From Roseburia sp. (GTDB lineage: Bacteria; Bacillota; Clostridia; Lachnospirales; Lachnospiraceae): DNA of 64,000 bases. The translations under genes were made by a program, and so were the position numbers. The notes under the pieces are model-generated. The model saw only the letters and a program-made list of their open reading frames with translations, had not been told where the DNA came from and did no database searches. This document shows, one piece after another, positions 50,625-57,755 of this stretch (position 1 is the stretch's first letter; the number at the start of each line of letters is the position of its first letter). The stretch is taken from assembly GCA_023664265.1 (NCBI GenBank), contig JAMPFV010000004.1, forward strand, positions 22,383 to 86,382. The letters run 5' to 3'.

Positions 50625-52095
50625 CATATCCCTCACCATATACCCCAAACACCACTATCATTACCAGAAGCGCCAGCACGATCACATACTGCACCGCAAG
50701 GCACTGCTCCTTGACGAGCGTATCGATAAACGCCCTTTTCCGCGCGTAGTACATGTCCACCAACAGCAGGATCAAAATGCCCGCCCACAGCACGCCCATC
50801 TCCTTTTTGTCAAGCCCGAGATAATAGACCGACTCGTCAAAAAGCGACCAGACGTCAAAATGCGTCACCATCCGCTGCAGATAATAAAGGCCGTCCCTGA
50901 TGGTATCCGCCCGAAAGAACACCAGCGAAAACAGAAACAGGAAAAAAGTGCTCACCCCTTGGAAAAAGGCGTACCCGAACGTATTCACGCGAATCCGGAA
51001 CCGGTCTGTAAGATTTTTTTTCACCGGCCGCAGCATATCTCCGATGATGATAAAGACTCCCTGCAGTCCGCCCCAGAACACGAAATGCCAGCTCGCGCCA
51101 TGCCACAGACCGCTTACCAGAAAGGTCACCATGGTATTCCAATACCTTCTGAGCCGCGGGCATCGGTTCCCGCCGAGCGGAATATAGACATAGTCCCGAA
51201 GCCATGAGCTGAGCGATATATGCCAGCGCCGCCACAGCTCAGAGACGCTCCTCGAAAAGAACGGCGCCTCAAAGTTCGCCATCAGCTCTATTCCCAGCAC
51301 CCGCGCCGCCCCCATCGCAATCACGGAATAGCTCGCAAAATCGCAGTAAATCTGTATCGCGAACAAAAAAGCCGCCAGAGACAGCGCAACGCCGTTGAAC
51401 ATATAGTAGATTGCAAACACCTGATTGACCAAAACGGCCGCCCGGTCGGCAATCACCAGCTTCATAAAAAATCCCCATAGCATCAGCAGAAGACCGCGCG
51501 TCACCCGGTCAAAATCCCACATCCTTTTATGCGATATCGCCTCCAGCTGCCCCAGCAGCCGGCCGCTGCGCTCAATCGGCCCCGCGACCAGCTGCGGAAA
51601 AAACGAGACAAACAGCGCGTAGCGGACAAAGCTCTTCTCCGGCAAAACCGTCCCCCTGTACACATCAATCATGTATCCGACCGCCTGAAAGGTATAGAAG
51701 GAGATACCCACCGGAAGCAGAATGTCAAGCCGCGGCTCCCCTATCTCAAGCCCAAACACCAAGGCCAGCCGCGCCGCCGTGTCATACAGGAAATAAAAAT
51801 ACTTAAAAAACACCAGAAGTCCGAGATTGATCACAAGCCCGGCTGCCAGTACCCCGGCGCGCTTTTGCCTGTTGCGCGGCTCATCGCTTACGCCAACCCG
51901 TCCGAGTATGCGCGCACACAGATACGTCACCAGCGTAGAGACAAAAATCAGCGCTGCATACCTCGCGTTCCAGCCCATATAAAAGTAATAGCTCGCAACC
52001 AAGAGCCAAAGCGTCCTGAGCCTCTTGGGCATGATATAAAACAACAGCACCACTATCGGGAAAAACACCGCAAATTCAAAGGATGTAAACTGCAT
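50593..52095 (-). CDS. MBOAT-family O-acyltransferase (AlgI-like, copy 2)
   Basis: 500 residues with about 10-12 membrane helices. LWRRWHISLSSWLRDYVYIPLGGNR and VSGLWHGASWHFVFWGGLQG contain the MBOAT histidine. The N-terminus FFPIVVLLFYIMPKRLRTLW and the C-terminal YFQF ending match copy 1 at 8948-10420, so the two are clear paralogues. It should feed acyl groups to its SGNH partner outside the membrane. The ribosome-binding site is CAGGAGAGG. Confidence 0.93.
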   Translation of the reverse strand: MQFTSFEFAVFFPIVVLLFYIMPKRLRTLWLLVASYYFYMGWNARYAALIFVSTLVTYLCARILGRVGVSDEPRNRQKRAGVLAAGLVINLGLLVFFKYFYFLYDTAARLALVFGLEIGEPRLDILLPVGISFYTFQAVGYMIDVYRGTVLPEKSFVRYALFVSFFPQLVAGPIERSGRLLGQLEAISHKRMWDFDRVTRGLLLMLWGFFMKLVIADRAAVLVNQVFAIYYMFNGVALSLAAFLFAIQIYCDFASYSVIAMGAARVLGIELMANFEAPFFSRSVSELWRRWHISLSSWLRDYVYIPLGGNRCPRLRRYWNTMVTFLVSGLWHGASWHFVFWGGLQGVFIIIGDMLRPVKKNLTDRFRIRVNTFGYAFFQGVSTFFLFLFSLVFFRADTIRDGLYYLQRMVTHFDVWSLFDESVYYLGLDKKEMGVLWAGILILLLVDMYYARKRAFIDTLVKEQCLAVQYVIVLALLVMIVVFGVYGEGYDATQFIYFQF

Positions 52096-52111
52096 GGAAC
52101 CTCTCCTGACC

Positions 52112-53128
52112 TTATCCTCTTATTCTTCTGTAGAAATACAGCAGCTTAAAATAAATCAAAAACCAAAGGGGCGACCTCATATGCATCGCCGCAAGCTTCT
52201 TCTGCTCCGCGTCAAACTCCCGCCGGTAATAGGCGTTCTTCTGAAAATCAGGGAACTCCTCCAGCATCCCCGCCCGTATCTTCTTCAGAAAGGCGCGCTT
52301 GGGATGCTTCACGCCAAGCATATAAGTGAACAGCGTATTCATATAATAAATCTTGGAGAAAGCAAATTCAAGCTCTGCGCGAAACATTTGATAAAAGCCG
52401 TACCTGCGGCTTTCCTCAATCAGCTGCCTCCCCATCAGCAGCCGCGCCTCACACTTCTCCACGCTGATTTCATGGACCGTTGACGCCTCATGCTGATAGT
52501 AATAGTAAAGCGGCTCCTCCACCCGCTCAAAGCGCGTAAAATGCAGCATCCATATCGGCGAAGCGCAGTTGTCCTCATAGAAGGTCCGCTCTGGGAACCG
52601 CAGCCCGTTGTCGTCAATCACCGCCTTCAAATAGATCTTGATCACCATGCTGCCCGGATTCATCACGAGCAGCTTGTATTTGTCCTCGTCCAGAGGCCCC
52701 GTCTGCTCCGCGGTGTTGTTCGGCATTACCCTGCCCACCTGCATACTCTGTGTCTCTGTCACGCAGTAGTCGCAGCCGACCACATCCGCGCCGGTCTCCT
52801 CCGCCCTTCTTATCAGTTTCTCATACATATCCGGGGCGACCCAGTCGTCCGAATCGACAAAGCCGAGCCAGGTGCCGCACGCCGCCTCTATCCCTCTGTT
52901 GCGGGCGCCGCCCTGACGCATGTTCTCATAGGACTGTATCACCTTGAATTTCCACGGATATTTTGACTCGTATTCCTTCAAAATACTCAGAGAATCATCC
53001 GTCGAGGCGTCGTCCACCGCTATGATCTCATAGTCCGCAATCGTCTGATGCACCAAGGACTCCAGACAATAACGGAGCTTGTTCCCCTCCGCCATATTAT
53101 ATACCGGCACTACAATACTTAACTTCAT
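52112..53128 (-). CDS. Glycosyltransferase family 2
   Basis: 338 residues. KLSIVVPVYNMAEGNKLRYCLE, IIAVDDASTDDSLSIL and GFVDSDDWVAPDMYEKLI define the GT-A nucleotide-sugar site; the C-terminal half (FYEDNCASPIWML, YYYYQHEAST) has the ED acid/base motif seen in capsular GT2 enzymes. There are no membrane helices. The ATG at 53128 has GGAGG five bases upstream. It sits between the ABC flippase and the second O-acylation pair. Donor and acceptor are unknown. Confidence 0.92.
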   Translation of the reverse strand: MKLSIVVPVYNMAEGNKLRYCLESLVHQTIADYEIIAVDDASTDDSLSILKEYESKYPWKFKVIQSYENMRQGGARNRGIEAACGTWLGFVDSDDWVAPDMYEKLIRRAEETGADVVGCDYCVTETQSMQVGRVMPNNTAEQTGPLDEDKYKLLVMNPGSMVIKIYLKAVIDDNGLRFPERTFYEDNCASPIWMLHFTRFERVEEPLYYYYQHEASTVHEISVEKCEARLLMGRQLIEESRRYGFYQMFRAELEFAFSKIYYMNTLFTYMLGVKHPKRAFLKKIRAGMLEEFPDFQKNAYYRREFDAEQKKLAAMHMRSPLWFLIYFKLLYFYRRIRG

Positions 53129-53166
53129 ATGAACCTCCATCCGTCCGCACCGGCAGATTGATAGTC

Positions 53167-53342
53167 AACGCCGCGGCGTTCCTTTGCGTGAAAAAGACTT
53201 GCCCTCCCAAAGAAAGCTTGCTTCCTCTCAAAGAAGGCTTGCCCTCTCCCAAGAAGACTTAAAGAATGCAGCCCCGCGGCGTTCTTTTGCGCGAAGAAGG
53301 CTTGCCTCCTCTCAAAGAAGGCTTGCCCTGCAAGCCTTCTTT
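53167..53342. repeat. Intergenic array of AAGAAGGCTTGC-like repeats
   Basis: About six imperfect copies of AAGAAGGCTTGCC lie on the plus strand, within a degenerate 103-bp repeat that begins CCGCGGCGTT at 53171 and again at 53274. The first is a perfect palindrome, AACGCCGCGGCGTT (53167-53180). The last copy forms hairpin B with its inverted partner (53314-53342: 13-bp stem, loop CCT). No gene was found here. Confidence 0.85.
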
Positions 53343-53404
53343 TATGTTAAGCCATAGAACTTCTTAGCCGGTGTCTTTTACCGGCTTAGAAGTTCTCTTA
53401 ACAT
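53314..53404. repeat. Composite double-hairpin element at the ABC transporter stop codon
   Basis: Hairpin B (53314-53342) is followed by hairpin A (53344-53404): outer arms ATGTTAAG/CTTAACAT, core arms AGAACTTCT (53356-53364) and AGAAGTTCT (53388-53396), inner arms AGCCGGT/ACCGGCT. The core arms are identical to those of the 111-bp array at 25799-26076, while the outer and inner arms differ but still pair. The ABC transporter gene ends inside the core arm. Confidence 0.88.
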
Positions 53405-55124
53405 TTCCACCCTCCACCTGAAATACCATATCGCATTTTTCTATCGTCTGCAATCTGTGAGCGATAATGATCAGCGTCTTTTTGCCGTGAAGCCTGTTGA
53501 CGGACTCCATAATCGCCGCCTCCGTGTCATTGTCGAGCGCGGAGGTCGCCTCATCCAGAATCAGGACCTCCGGATCATTGTAAAGCGCCCTTGCAATCCC
53601 GATGCGCTGCCGCTGACCTCCGGAAAGGCGGATTCCCCGCTCTCCGATGCCCGTGTAAACGCCCTCCGGCAGTCCCTTCACAAAGGCGTCCAGCTGTGCC
53701 TCTCGCAGCGCGTGCCACAGCCGCTCGTCGTCAATTTCCTCCTCCGGGACGCCGAACGCGACATTCCTGCGGATATCCGCGTCCAACAGAAATATCATCT
53801 GCGGGATATAGCCGACATTGGCCAGCCACTCCCGATAGTGCTCCTGTATATCCACCCCATCCGCCAGAACCTTCCCGCCCTGAAGCTTGAGCAGTCCGAG
53901 CAGAATGTCAATAATCGTCGTCTTTCCCGCGCCGCTGGCCCCGACGATGCCAATCGCCTTCCCGATGGGGAAGGAGACATCCGCATGGTCAAAAATCAGC
54001 TTATCCGAATTCGGATAATGATAGGTGATGTCGCAGAGCCGCACCTCCCTCGTGACCGGAAGCTTTTCCTTGGCCGCCACCGCATACGAGATGTCCGTGT
54101 TCTCCTCGCTGGTCTCCTCCACGAGATTGTCGCTCACATTGAAGAAAAACGGCTCGTTGAAGGCCATGCTCGTCATCTGGTTGTTGATGCGGCTGGCCGC
54201 CGGCAGAAGGCGCATCGCCGCGATCGCAAAGGCCGCAAACAGGGAAACCATCCCCGCCACGTCCGCCCCCGAGACGATCAGCACCAGAATATATCCCAAA
54301 AGCCCCGCGATGCACACCGTCTCTATCAAAAGCTTCGGCGTGTTGTTGAAGAGATTGAAGCGCTCCATCGCCTTGACATAGCCCTTGCCGACCTTACAGT
54401 ATTCTCCGATAAAGTATTGCTCTCTCCCTGCCACCTTAATCTCCTTGATGCCCTGTATGGTCTGGGCAATCCACGCAAACATGGAGGCGCCGTAGTCCTG
54501 ATTCTCCTTCCCGGTGCGGTTCATAATCGGCTTGATGATCCTTTTGATAACGCCGAGCGTCACCGCCAGCAGTACAGAGATTACAATCGTCATCACAATA
54601 TCCTGCACCGCAAGCGCCGCCACGAGAAATACCGCCACTATCGCCTCCGACGCAATCTGCAGCACAGACATGACAAGCGCATACATCCCATTTACGTCCG
54701 AAGTAATGCTTCGCTGAATCACCGCCGTCTCCGCATTTAAATAGTACTCATATTCCCGGCGCACAAAATTTTTCATTAAATCAGACGCTGTTTTAAACTG
54801 ATTAATATATACAAAGCGATACAAACTTCTCTGCATGACGAATTGAAATGCATTCTTGGCAATATACAGCAGTATCAGAAACAGAATCGCAAGCACCGAA
54901 AACTGCACGGTATTCTGCAGATGCAGGATGCCGCAGATTCGTTGATAGGTCTCCCCCTGCTCCAGCGTCTCCGGCGTCAGTATCAGCTGAACCACCGCCA
55001 TGACCATCATCACGGCGCCAGTCTCAAGCCCCGCGGAAATCAACATCATCACAAGGAGCTTCGCCATGGAACGCTTCTGCTTTTTGTCCATCAATACGTT
55101 AATCTTTTTCAATATCCTGCGCAT
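53364..55124 (-). CDS. ABC transporter, fused permease and ATPase (PglK-like flippase)
   Basis: 586 residues. Six membrane helices (about 20-320) are followed by a nucleotide-binding domain with Walker A GASGAGKTT, signature LSGGQRQRIGIARAL, Walker B VLILDEATSALD and the switch histidine in IIAHRLQTIEKCD. The fused half-transporter form matches MsbA/PglK lipid and lipid-linked oligosaccharide flippases. No Wzx gene was seen in the window, so this is the best candidate to flip the undecaprenyl-linked glycan. The last 11 codons (KRTSKPVKDTG) and the stop are formed by a hairpin element, so the natural C-terminus was replaced or extended. Confidence 0.9.
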   Translation of the reverse strand: MRRILKKINVLMDKKQKRSMAKLLVMMLISAGLETGAVMMVMAVVQLILTPETLEQGETYQRICGILHLQNTVQFSVLAILFLILLYIAKNAFQFVMQRSLYRFVYINQFKTASDLMKNFVRREYEYYLNAETAVIQRSITSDVNGMYALVMSVLQIASEAIVAVFLVAALAVQDIVMTIVISVLLAVTLGVIKRIIKPIMNRTGKENQDYGASMFAWIAQTIQGIKEIKVAGREQYFIGEYCKVGKGYVKAMERFNLFNNTPKLLIETVCIAGLLGYILVLIVSGADVAGMVSLFAAFAIAAMRLLPAASRINNQMTSMAFNEPFFFNVSDNLVEETSEENTDISYAVAAKEKLPVTREVRLCDITYHYPNSDKLIFDHADVSFPIGKAIGIVGASGAGKTTIIDILLGLLKLQGGKVLADGVDIQEHYREWLANVGYIPQMIFLLDADIRRNVAFGVPEEEIDDERLWHALREAQLDAFVKGLPEGVYTGIGERGIRLSGGQRQRIGIARALYNDPEVLILDEATSALDNDTEAAIMESVNRLHGKKTLIIIAHRLQTIEKCDMVFQVEGGNVKRTSKPVKDTG

Positions 55125-55153
55125 CGTATCTCCTCCCGGGCAGACTACTGTCT

Positions 55154-56272
55154 CTATTTGTCGGCGAGCTGCAGACCCGCCTTTTTGTTGTACGCATGTT
55201 TCTCGGGAGCCTCGTAAGCATCCCAGAAGGAAGCCCCCAGATTGAGCTTCTCGTCCACGAAATCCATATTGTTCATCGCCGTCGTCAGAATGGATACCGC
55301 CCTCCTGATATGAAGCCCCTCAAAAAAGTTCAGCACCTCCACCGGAAAGCGCCCCTTGAGCACCACCGCGTCCGGACAGAGCGCCTCATAATCAATCAAA
55401 TCCCGCGGGTGCGGTTTGATCAGCACGCGATACCCCTGACAGTATTTCTCAATCACATCAAGACACACACGCTTTCTGGCCTCCACGTCCGCCGGATGCG
55501 GCTCGGTCAGAAAACAGGCGAATTCTTCTCCCGCATACGAGGGTCTCATCTGCTCCATAAGCCTGTCCGCATCCTCGATAAACGCCTGTATCATCCGCTT
55601 TTTCTGCTCCGGCGTCAACGCCCACTCCAACGGCTTGCGCGGCTCCTCCTTCAATCGCGGACAGGCCGTCGGCACCTTGCTGATGTCGTTTACCTCCATA
55701 TCCAGACAGTATTTCCCCCAGCCGTTCATAATAAATATCAGATTGTGCCGCGAAAACCAGGTCTTTAATTTAAAGTGGCTGTGATTGGCGACATAAGCGT
55801 CATCAAGGTTCTTGAGACAGTCCAGCCCATCCTCCACCGCATGATAGGGGATATGCTTATAGTTCAGATAATACCCGATCGGATCGCTGTCACAGAACAC
55901 ATAGATATCCTCATACGCCGCAAAGTCGATTTTCTCCATGTAAGGCGCTTCACATCTTGCGAGCTTCTTCGTGAAAATCATGCGGTTGACCATGTTGGTC
56001 ATCAGATTGCCAGTGTCGCGGCGATACCTTGCAAGCTGCGGGAAAAATTCCTCCCGCTTCTCGTCCAGCGCGAAGACCGCCTCAAAAATCCCCGTTTTCC
56101 CGAGACGCTCCCCAAGCCGCTCAAAATCCGTCGAGACTGCGCTCAGGGCAATCTCCCCCTTGCGGTACGCCCCGCGGGGCGTCTCCCGCTCCAGCTTCAT
56201 CTCCTTCAATATGGACACATAAACATGATAAAAGGTGTGGCATACATATATTCTGCTCTTTGTCTTTCCCAT
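55154..56272 (-). CDS. Sialyltransferase-like glycosyltransferase (GT52 type), candidate pseudaminyltransferase
   Basis: 372 residues, GT-B-like. The N-terminus IYVCHTFYHVYVSILKEM matches the GT52/polysialyltransferase group. The three motifs shared by bacterial sialyltransferases of several families are all visible: EDG at 147-149 (HAVEDGLDC), HP at 288-289 (LIKPHPRD), and the Ser/Thr pair near 328-331 (SILTTAM). These bind and activate CMP-nonulosonic acids. The window makes CMP-pseudaminic acid, so this enzyme is the best candidate to transfer it. It has its own promoter and GGAGGAAG ribosome-binding site. Some GT52 members use other donors. Confidence 0.75.
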   Translation of the reverse strand: MGKTKSRIYVCHTFYHVYVSILKEMKLERETPRGAYRKGEIALSAVSTDFERLGERLGKTGIFEAVFALDEKREEFFPQLARYRRDTGNLMTNMVNRMIFTKKLARCEAPYMEKIDFAAYEDIYVFCDSDPIGYYLNYKHIPYHAVEDGLDCLKNLDDAYVANHSHFKLKTWFSRHNLIFIMNGWGKYCLDMEVNDISKVPTACPRLKEEPRKPLEWALTPEQKKRMIQAFIEDADRLMEQMRPSYAGEEFACFLTEPHPADVEARKRVCLDVIEKYCQGYRVLIKPHPRDLIDYEALCPDAVVLKGRFPVEVLNFFEGLHIRRAVSILTTAMNNMDFVDEKLNLGASFWDAYEAPEKHAYNKKAGLQLADK

Positions 56273-56327
56273 CCGAGCGCTTCTTCCTCCGACGTTCTCA
56301 ATTTTACTTATGGTATCAGATAATATT

Positions 56328-56356
56328 AGTATATGCCATATTTCCGATAATCACAA
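56328..56356 (-). promoter_or_regulatory. Promoter for the GT52-like gene and downstream operon
   Basis: On the minus strand TTGTGA (56356-56351) and TATACT (56333-56328) are 17 bases apart, about 55 bases before the start at 56272, in the AT-rich gap after the XRE gene. Confidence 0.65.
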
Positions 56357-56372
56357 TACGATTTTGCTATGT

Positions 56373-56660
56373 CTACGGGTTTGTCTCCCGTATGTCATTG
56401 ATAACTGCCGTCACATGCGCGAGCTGGCAATCTGTCAGTCCTGTAATCTCTATATATCTGCGGCTGTCGAGCCCCAAAATAGAATCTGTAGAAACAGAGA
56501 AAAAATCCGATATGCGGATAAGCATGTCAACGGATGGTTGGATATTATTATTTTCCCAATTGGAAATGCTTTGTTTTGTCACTCCAAGCGCCTTTGCCAA
56601 ATCAACTTGGGACAGATTTCTTGCCAATCGCAGCCTCTTGATATTTTCATTTAACGTCAT
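56373..56660 (-). CDS. XRE-family HTH regulator
   Basis: 95 residues. LNENIKRLRLARNLSQVDLAKAL and GVTKQSISNWENNNIQPSVD form the Cro/C1-type helix-turn-helix (residues about 5-58), followed by a short helical tail. Base composition is far richer in A+T than the flanking genes. It is divergent from the methyltransferase gene, with two promoters and palindromic ATTATT sites between them. It probably controls itself and the methyltransferase, perhaps also the downstream minus-strand operon. GGAG precedes the ATG. Confidence 0.92.
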   Translation of the reverse strand: MTLNENIKRLRLARNLSQVDLAKALGVTKQSISNWENNNIQPSVDMLIRISDFFSVSTDSILGLDSRRYIEITGLTDCQLAHVTAVINDIRETNP

Positions 56661-56674
56661 AGATACTCCTTTGC

Positions 56675-56690
56675 AATAATGTCAATTATT
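56675..56690. promoter_or_regulatory. Palindrome AATAAT-GTCA-ATTATT, candidate XRE operator
   Basis: A perfect 6-4-6 inverted repeat lies 15 bases before the XRE start codon. A related half-site, ATTATTGACC, appears at 56745-56754 near the plus-strand promoter. Position and symmetry fit an autoregulatory operator. Confidence 0.45.
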
Positions 56691-56713
56691 ACTTTACCAG
56701 TATAAAAAGAAGC

Positions 56714-56742
56714 TTGACCAACCAAAAATACTATAGTATATT
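56714..56742 (+). promoter_or_regulatory. Promoter for the TylF-like methyltransferase transcript
   Basis: TTGACC (56714-56719) and TATATT (56737-56742) are 17 bases apart. A transcript from here would start near 56750 and carry about 180 bases of leader with strong hairpins before the coding region at 56932. Confidence 0.6.
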
Positions 56743-56796
56743 AATTATTGACCAAAAAGAATAAATACAACCATATCTATAGAGAACGGGGGGCTA

Positions 56797-56925
56797 GATT
56801 GAAAAATAAGCCCGATAGCTTATTTTTCAATCGGCTATTTGTTTCTGAGCGAAAACAAATAGCCTTGATGGCAGACGGGAAAAATTTCTCGTCGCCTCTT
56901 CGCGACAAGTCGCTCAGAAATGGGG
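56797..56925 (+). promoter_or_regulatory. Structured leader with stacked hairpins and possible pseudoknot
   Basis: Hairpin I: GATTGAAAAATAAGC (56797-56811), loop CCGATA, perfect partner at 56818-56832. Hairpin II: GGCTATTTGTTT (56833-56844), loop CTGAGCGA (56845-56852), perfect partner at 56853-56864. The 8-base loop of hairpin II is fully complementary to TCGCTCAG at 56910-56917, five bases before the GGGG ribosome-binding site (56922-56925); extending the pairing to 56842-56852 with 56910-56920 gives 11 pairs that compete with hairpin II. A small hairpin GTCGC/GCGAC (56891-56906) lies between. This looks like a cis-regulatory RNA or a pseudoknot. Confidence 0.7.
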
Positions 56926-56931
56926 ATTAAA

Positions 56932-57717
56932 ATGAGTATAAAACACAGTTTATTTTATGGTTCCATGTTTTTTCACCAAAAAATAGCAAAGCATTTTGGC
57001 GGTGAATTGGTTTTTACACCAAAAGGATACTTGGAGAACAATGTTGTTACACAACCAATGGCATACGATTCCGTTACGGAAAATATGTATAGTGAATATA
57101 AGAGGCAAATGGATTATGTAAGATACCGAACCATTGAGCTTCTCGCAGAAGAATTAAAGCGAAATGCCATACCGGGAGACATTGCCGAAGCCGGTGTCGA
57201 TTATGGAGACTGCTCATGGATTATCAACGCTGCGTTTTCTGACCGAAAGCTGTATTTGTATGATACCTTTTCCGGATTTGACAAACGTGACATTGAAATA
57301 GAAGAACGCAACCGATACACAACAAAAGATTTTTTTGAGAGTGCGAATTATTTTAAACGCACCAATTTTGCAACCTCCGAAGACCAGATGGAATATGTGC
57401 GACAGCGGTTAGAATACCCGCAGAACGTTACCTTTCGGAAAGGATATTTCCCGGAAAGTGCTACCCTTGAGCAAGAGAATCGCTTTGCATTTGTTTCGTT
57501 GGATATGGATTTATATCAACCCATTTTAAGTGGCATCGACTTTTTTTATCCGCGTTTAAATGCCGGCGGATATATTATGATTCATGACTATAATCACAGA
57601 GAATTTCAAGGCATAAAAAAAGCCCTTTCTGAGGCAGAGGAAAAATTCGGCACAATTCCCAAGGTGCCTTTACCGGATCAGGGTGGCACAATTGTTTTGA
57701 CTAAACTCCGAAAATAA
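56932..57717 (+). CDS. TylF/MycF-family O-methyltransferase-like protein
   Basis: 261 residues. An SAM-binding core with GDIAEAGVDYGDCSW, YLYDTFSGFDKRD and FVSLDMDLYQPILSGIDFFYPRL, then GGYIMIHDYNHREFQGI, all characteristic of TylF/macrocin O-methyltransferases, which methylate sugar hydroxyls and need a divalent metal (the two Asp-containing motifs). It probably O-methylates a sugar of the glycan. The ATG at 56932 follows GGGGATTAA; an ATG four codons earlier contains the ribosome-binding site. It is AT-rich, on the opposite strand to nearly everything else, and paired with an XRE regulator, which suggests acquisition by transfer. Confidence 0.87.
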   Translation: MSIKHSLFYGSMFFHQKIAKHFGGELVFTPKGYLENNVVTQPMAYDSVTENMYSEYKRQMDYVRYRTIELLAEELKRNAIPGDIAEAGVDYGDCSWIINAAFSDRKLYLYDTFSGFDKRDIEIEERNRYTTKDFFESANYFKRTNFATSEDQMEYVRQRLEYPQNVTFRKGYFPESATLEQENRFAFVSLDMDLYQPILSGIDFFYPRLNAGGYIMIHDYNHREFQGIKKALSEAEEKFGTIPKVPLPDQGGTIVLTKLRK

Positions 57718-57755
57718 ATAAACAGACGGAAAATGCTCCCGTCTGTTTATTTATT
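57713..57755. terminator. Bidirectional intrinsic terminator
   Basis: AATAAATAAACAGACGG (57713-57729) and CCGTCTGTTTATTTATT (57739-57755) form a 17-bp stem with a 9-base loop, U-rich at the 3' side on both strands. Both converging genes have their stop codons inside the stem (57715-57717 and 57751-57753), so it ends the methyltransferase transcript and the first minus-strand operon. Confidence 0.88.

Noticed and set aside
56748..56930. 60-codon plus-strand open frame before the methyltransferase gene
   Set aside because: The frame runs through perfect hairpins that dictate its codons, has no convincing ribosome-binding site, and is better explained as leader RNA.
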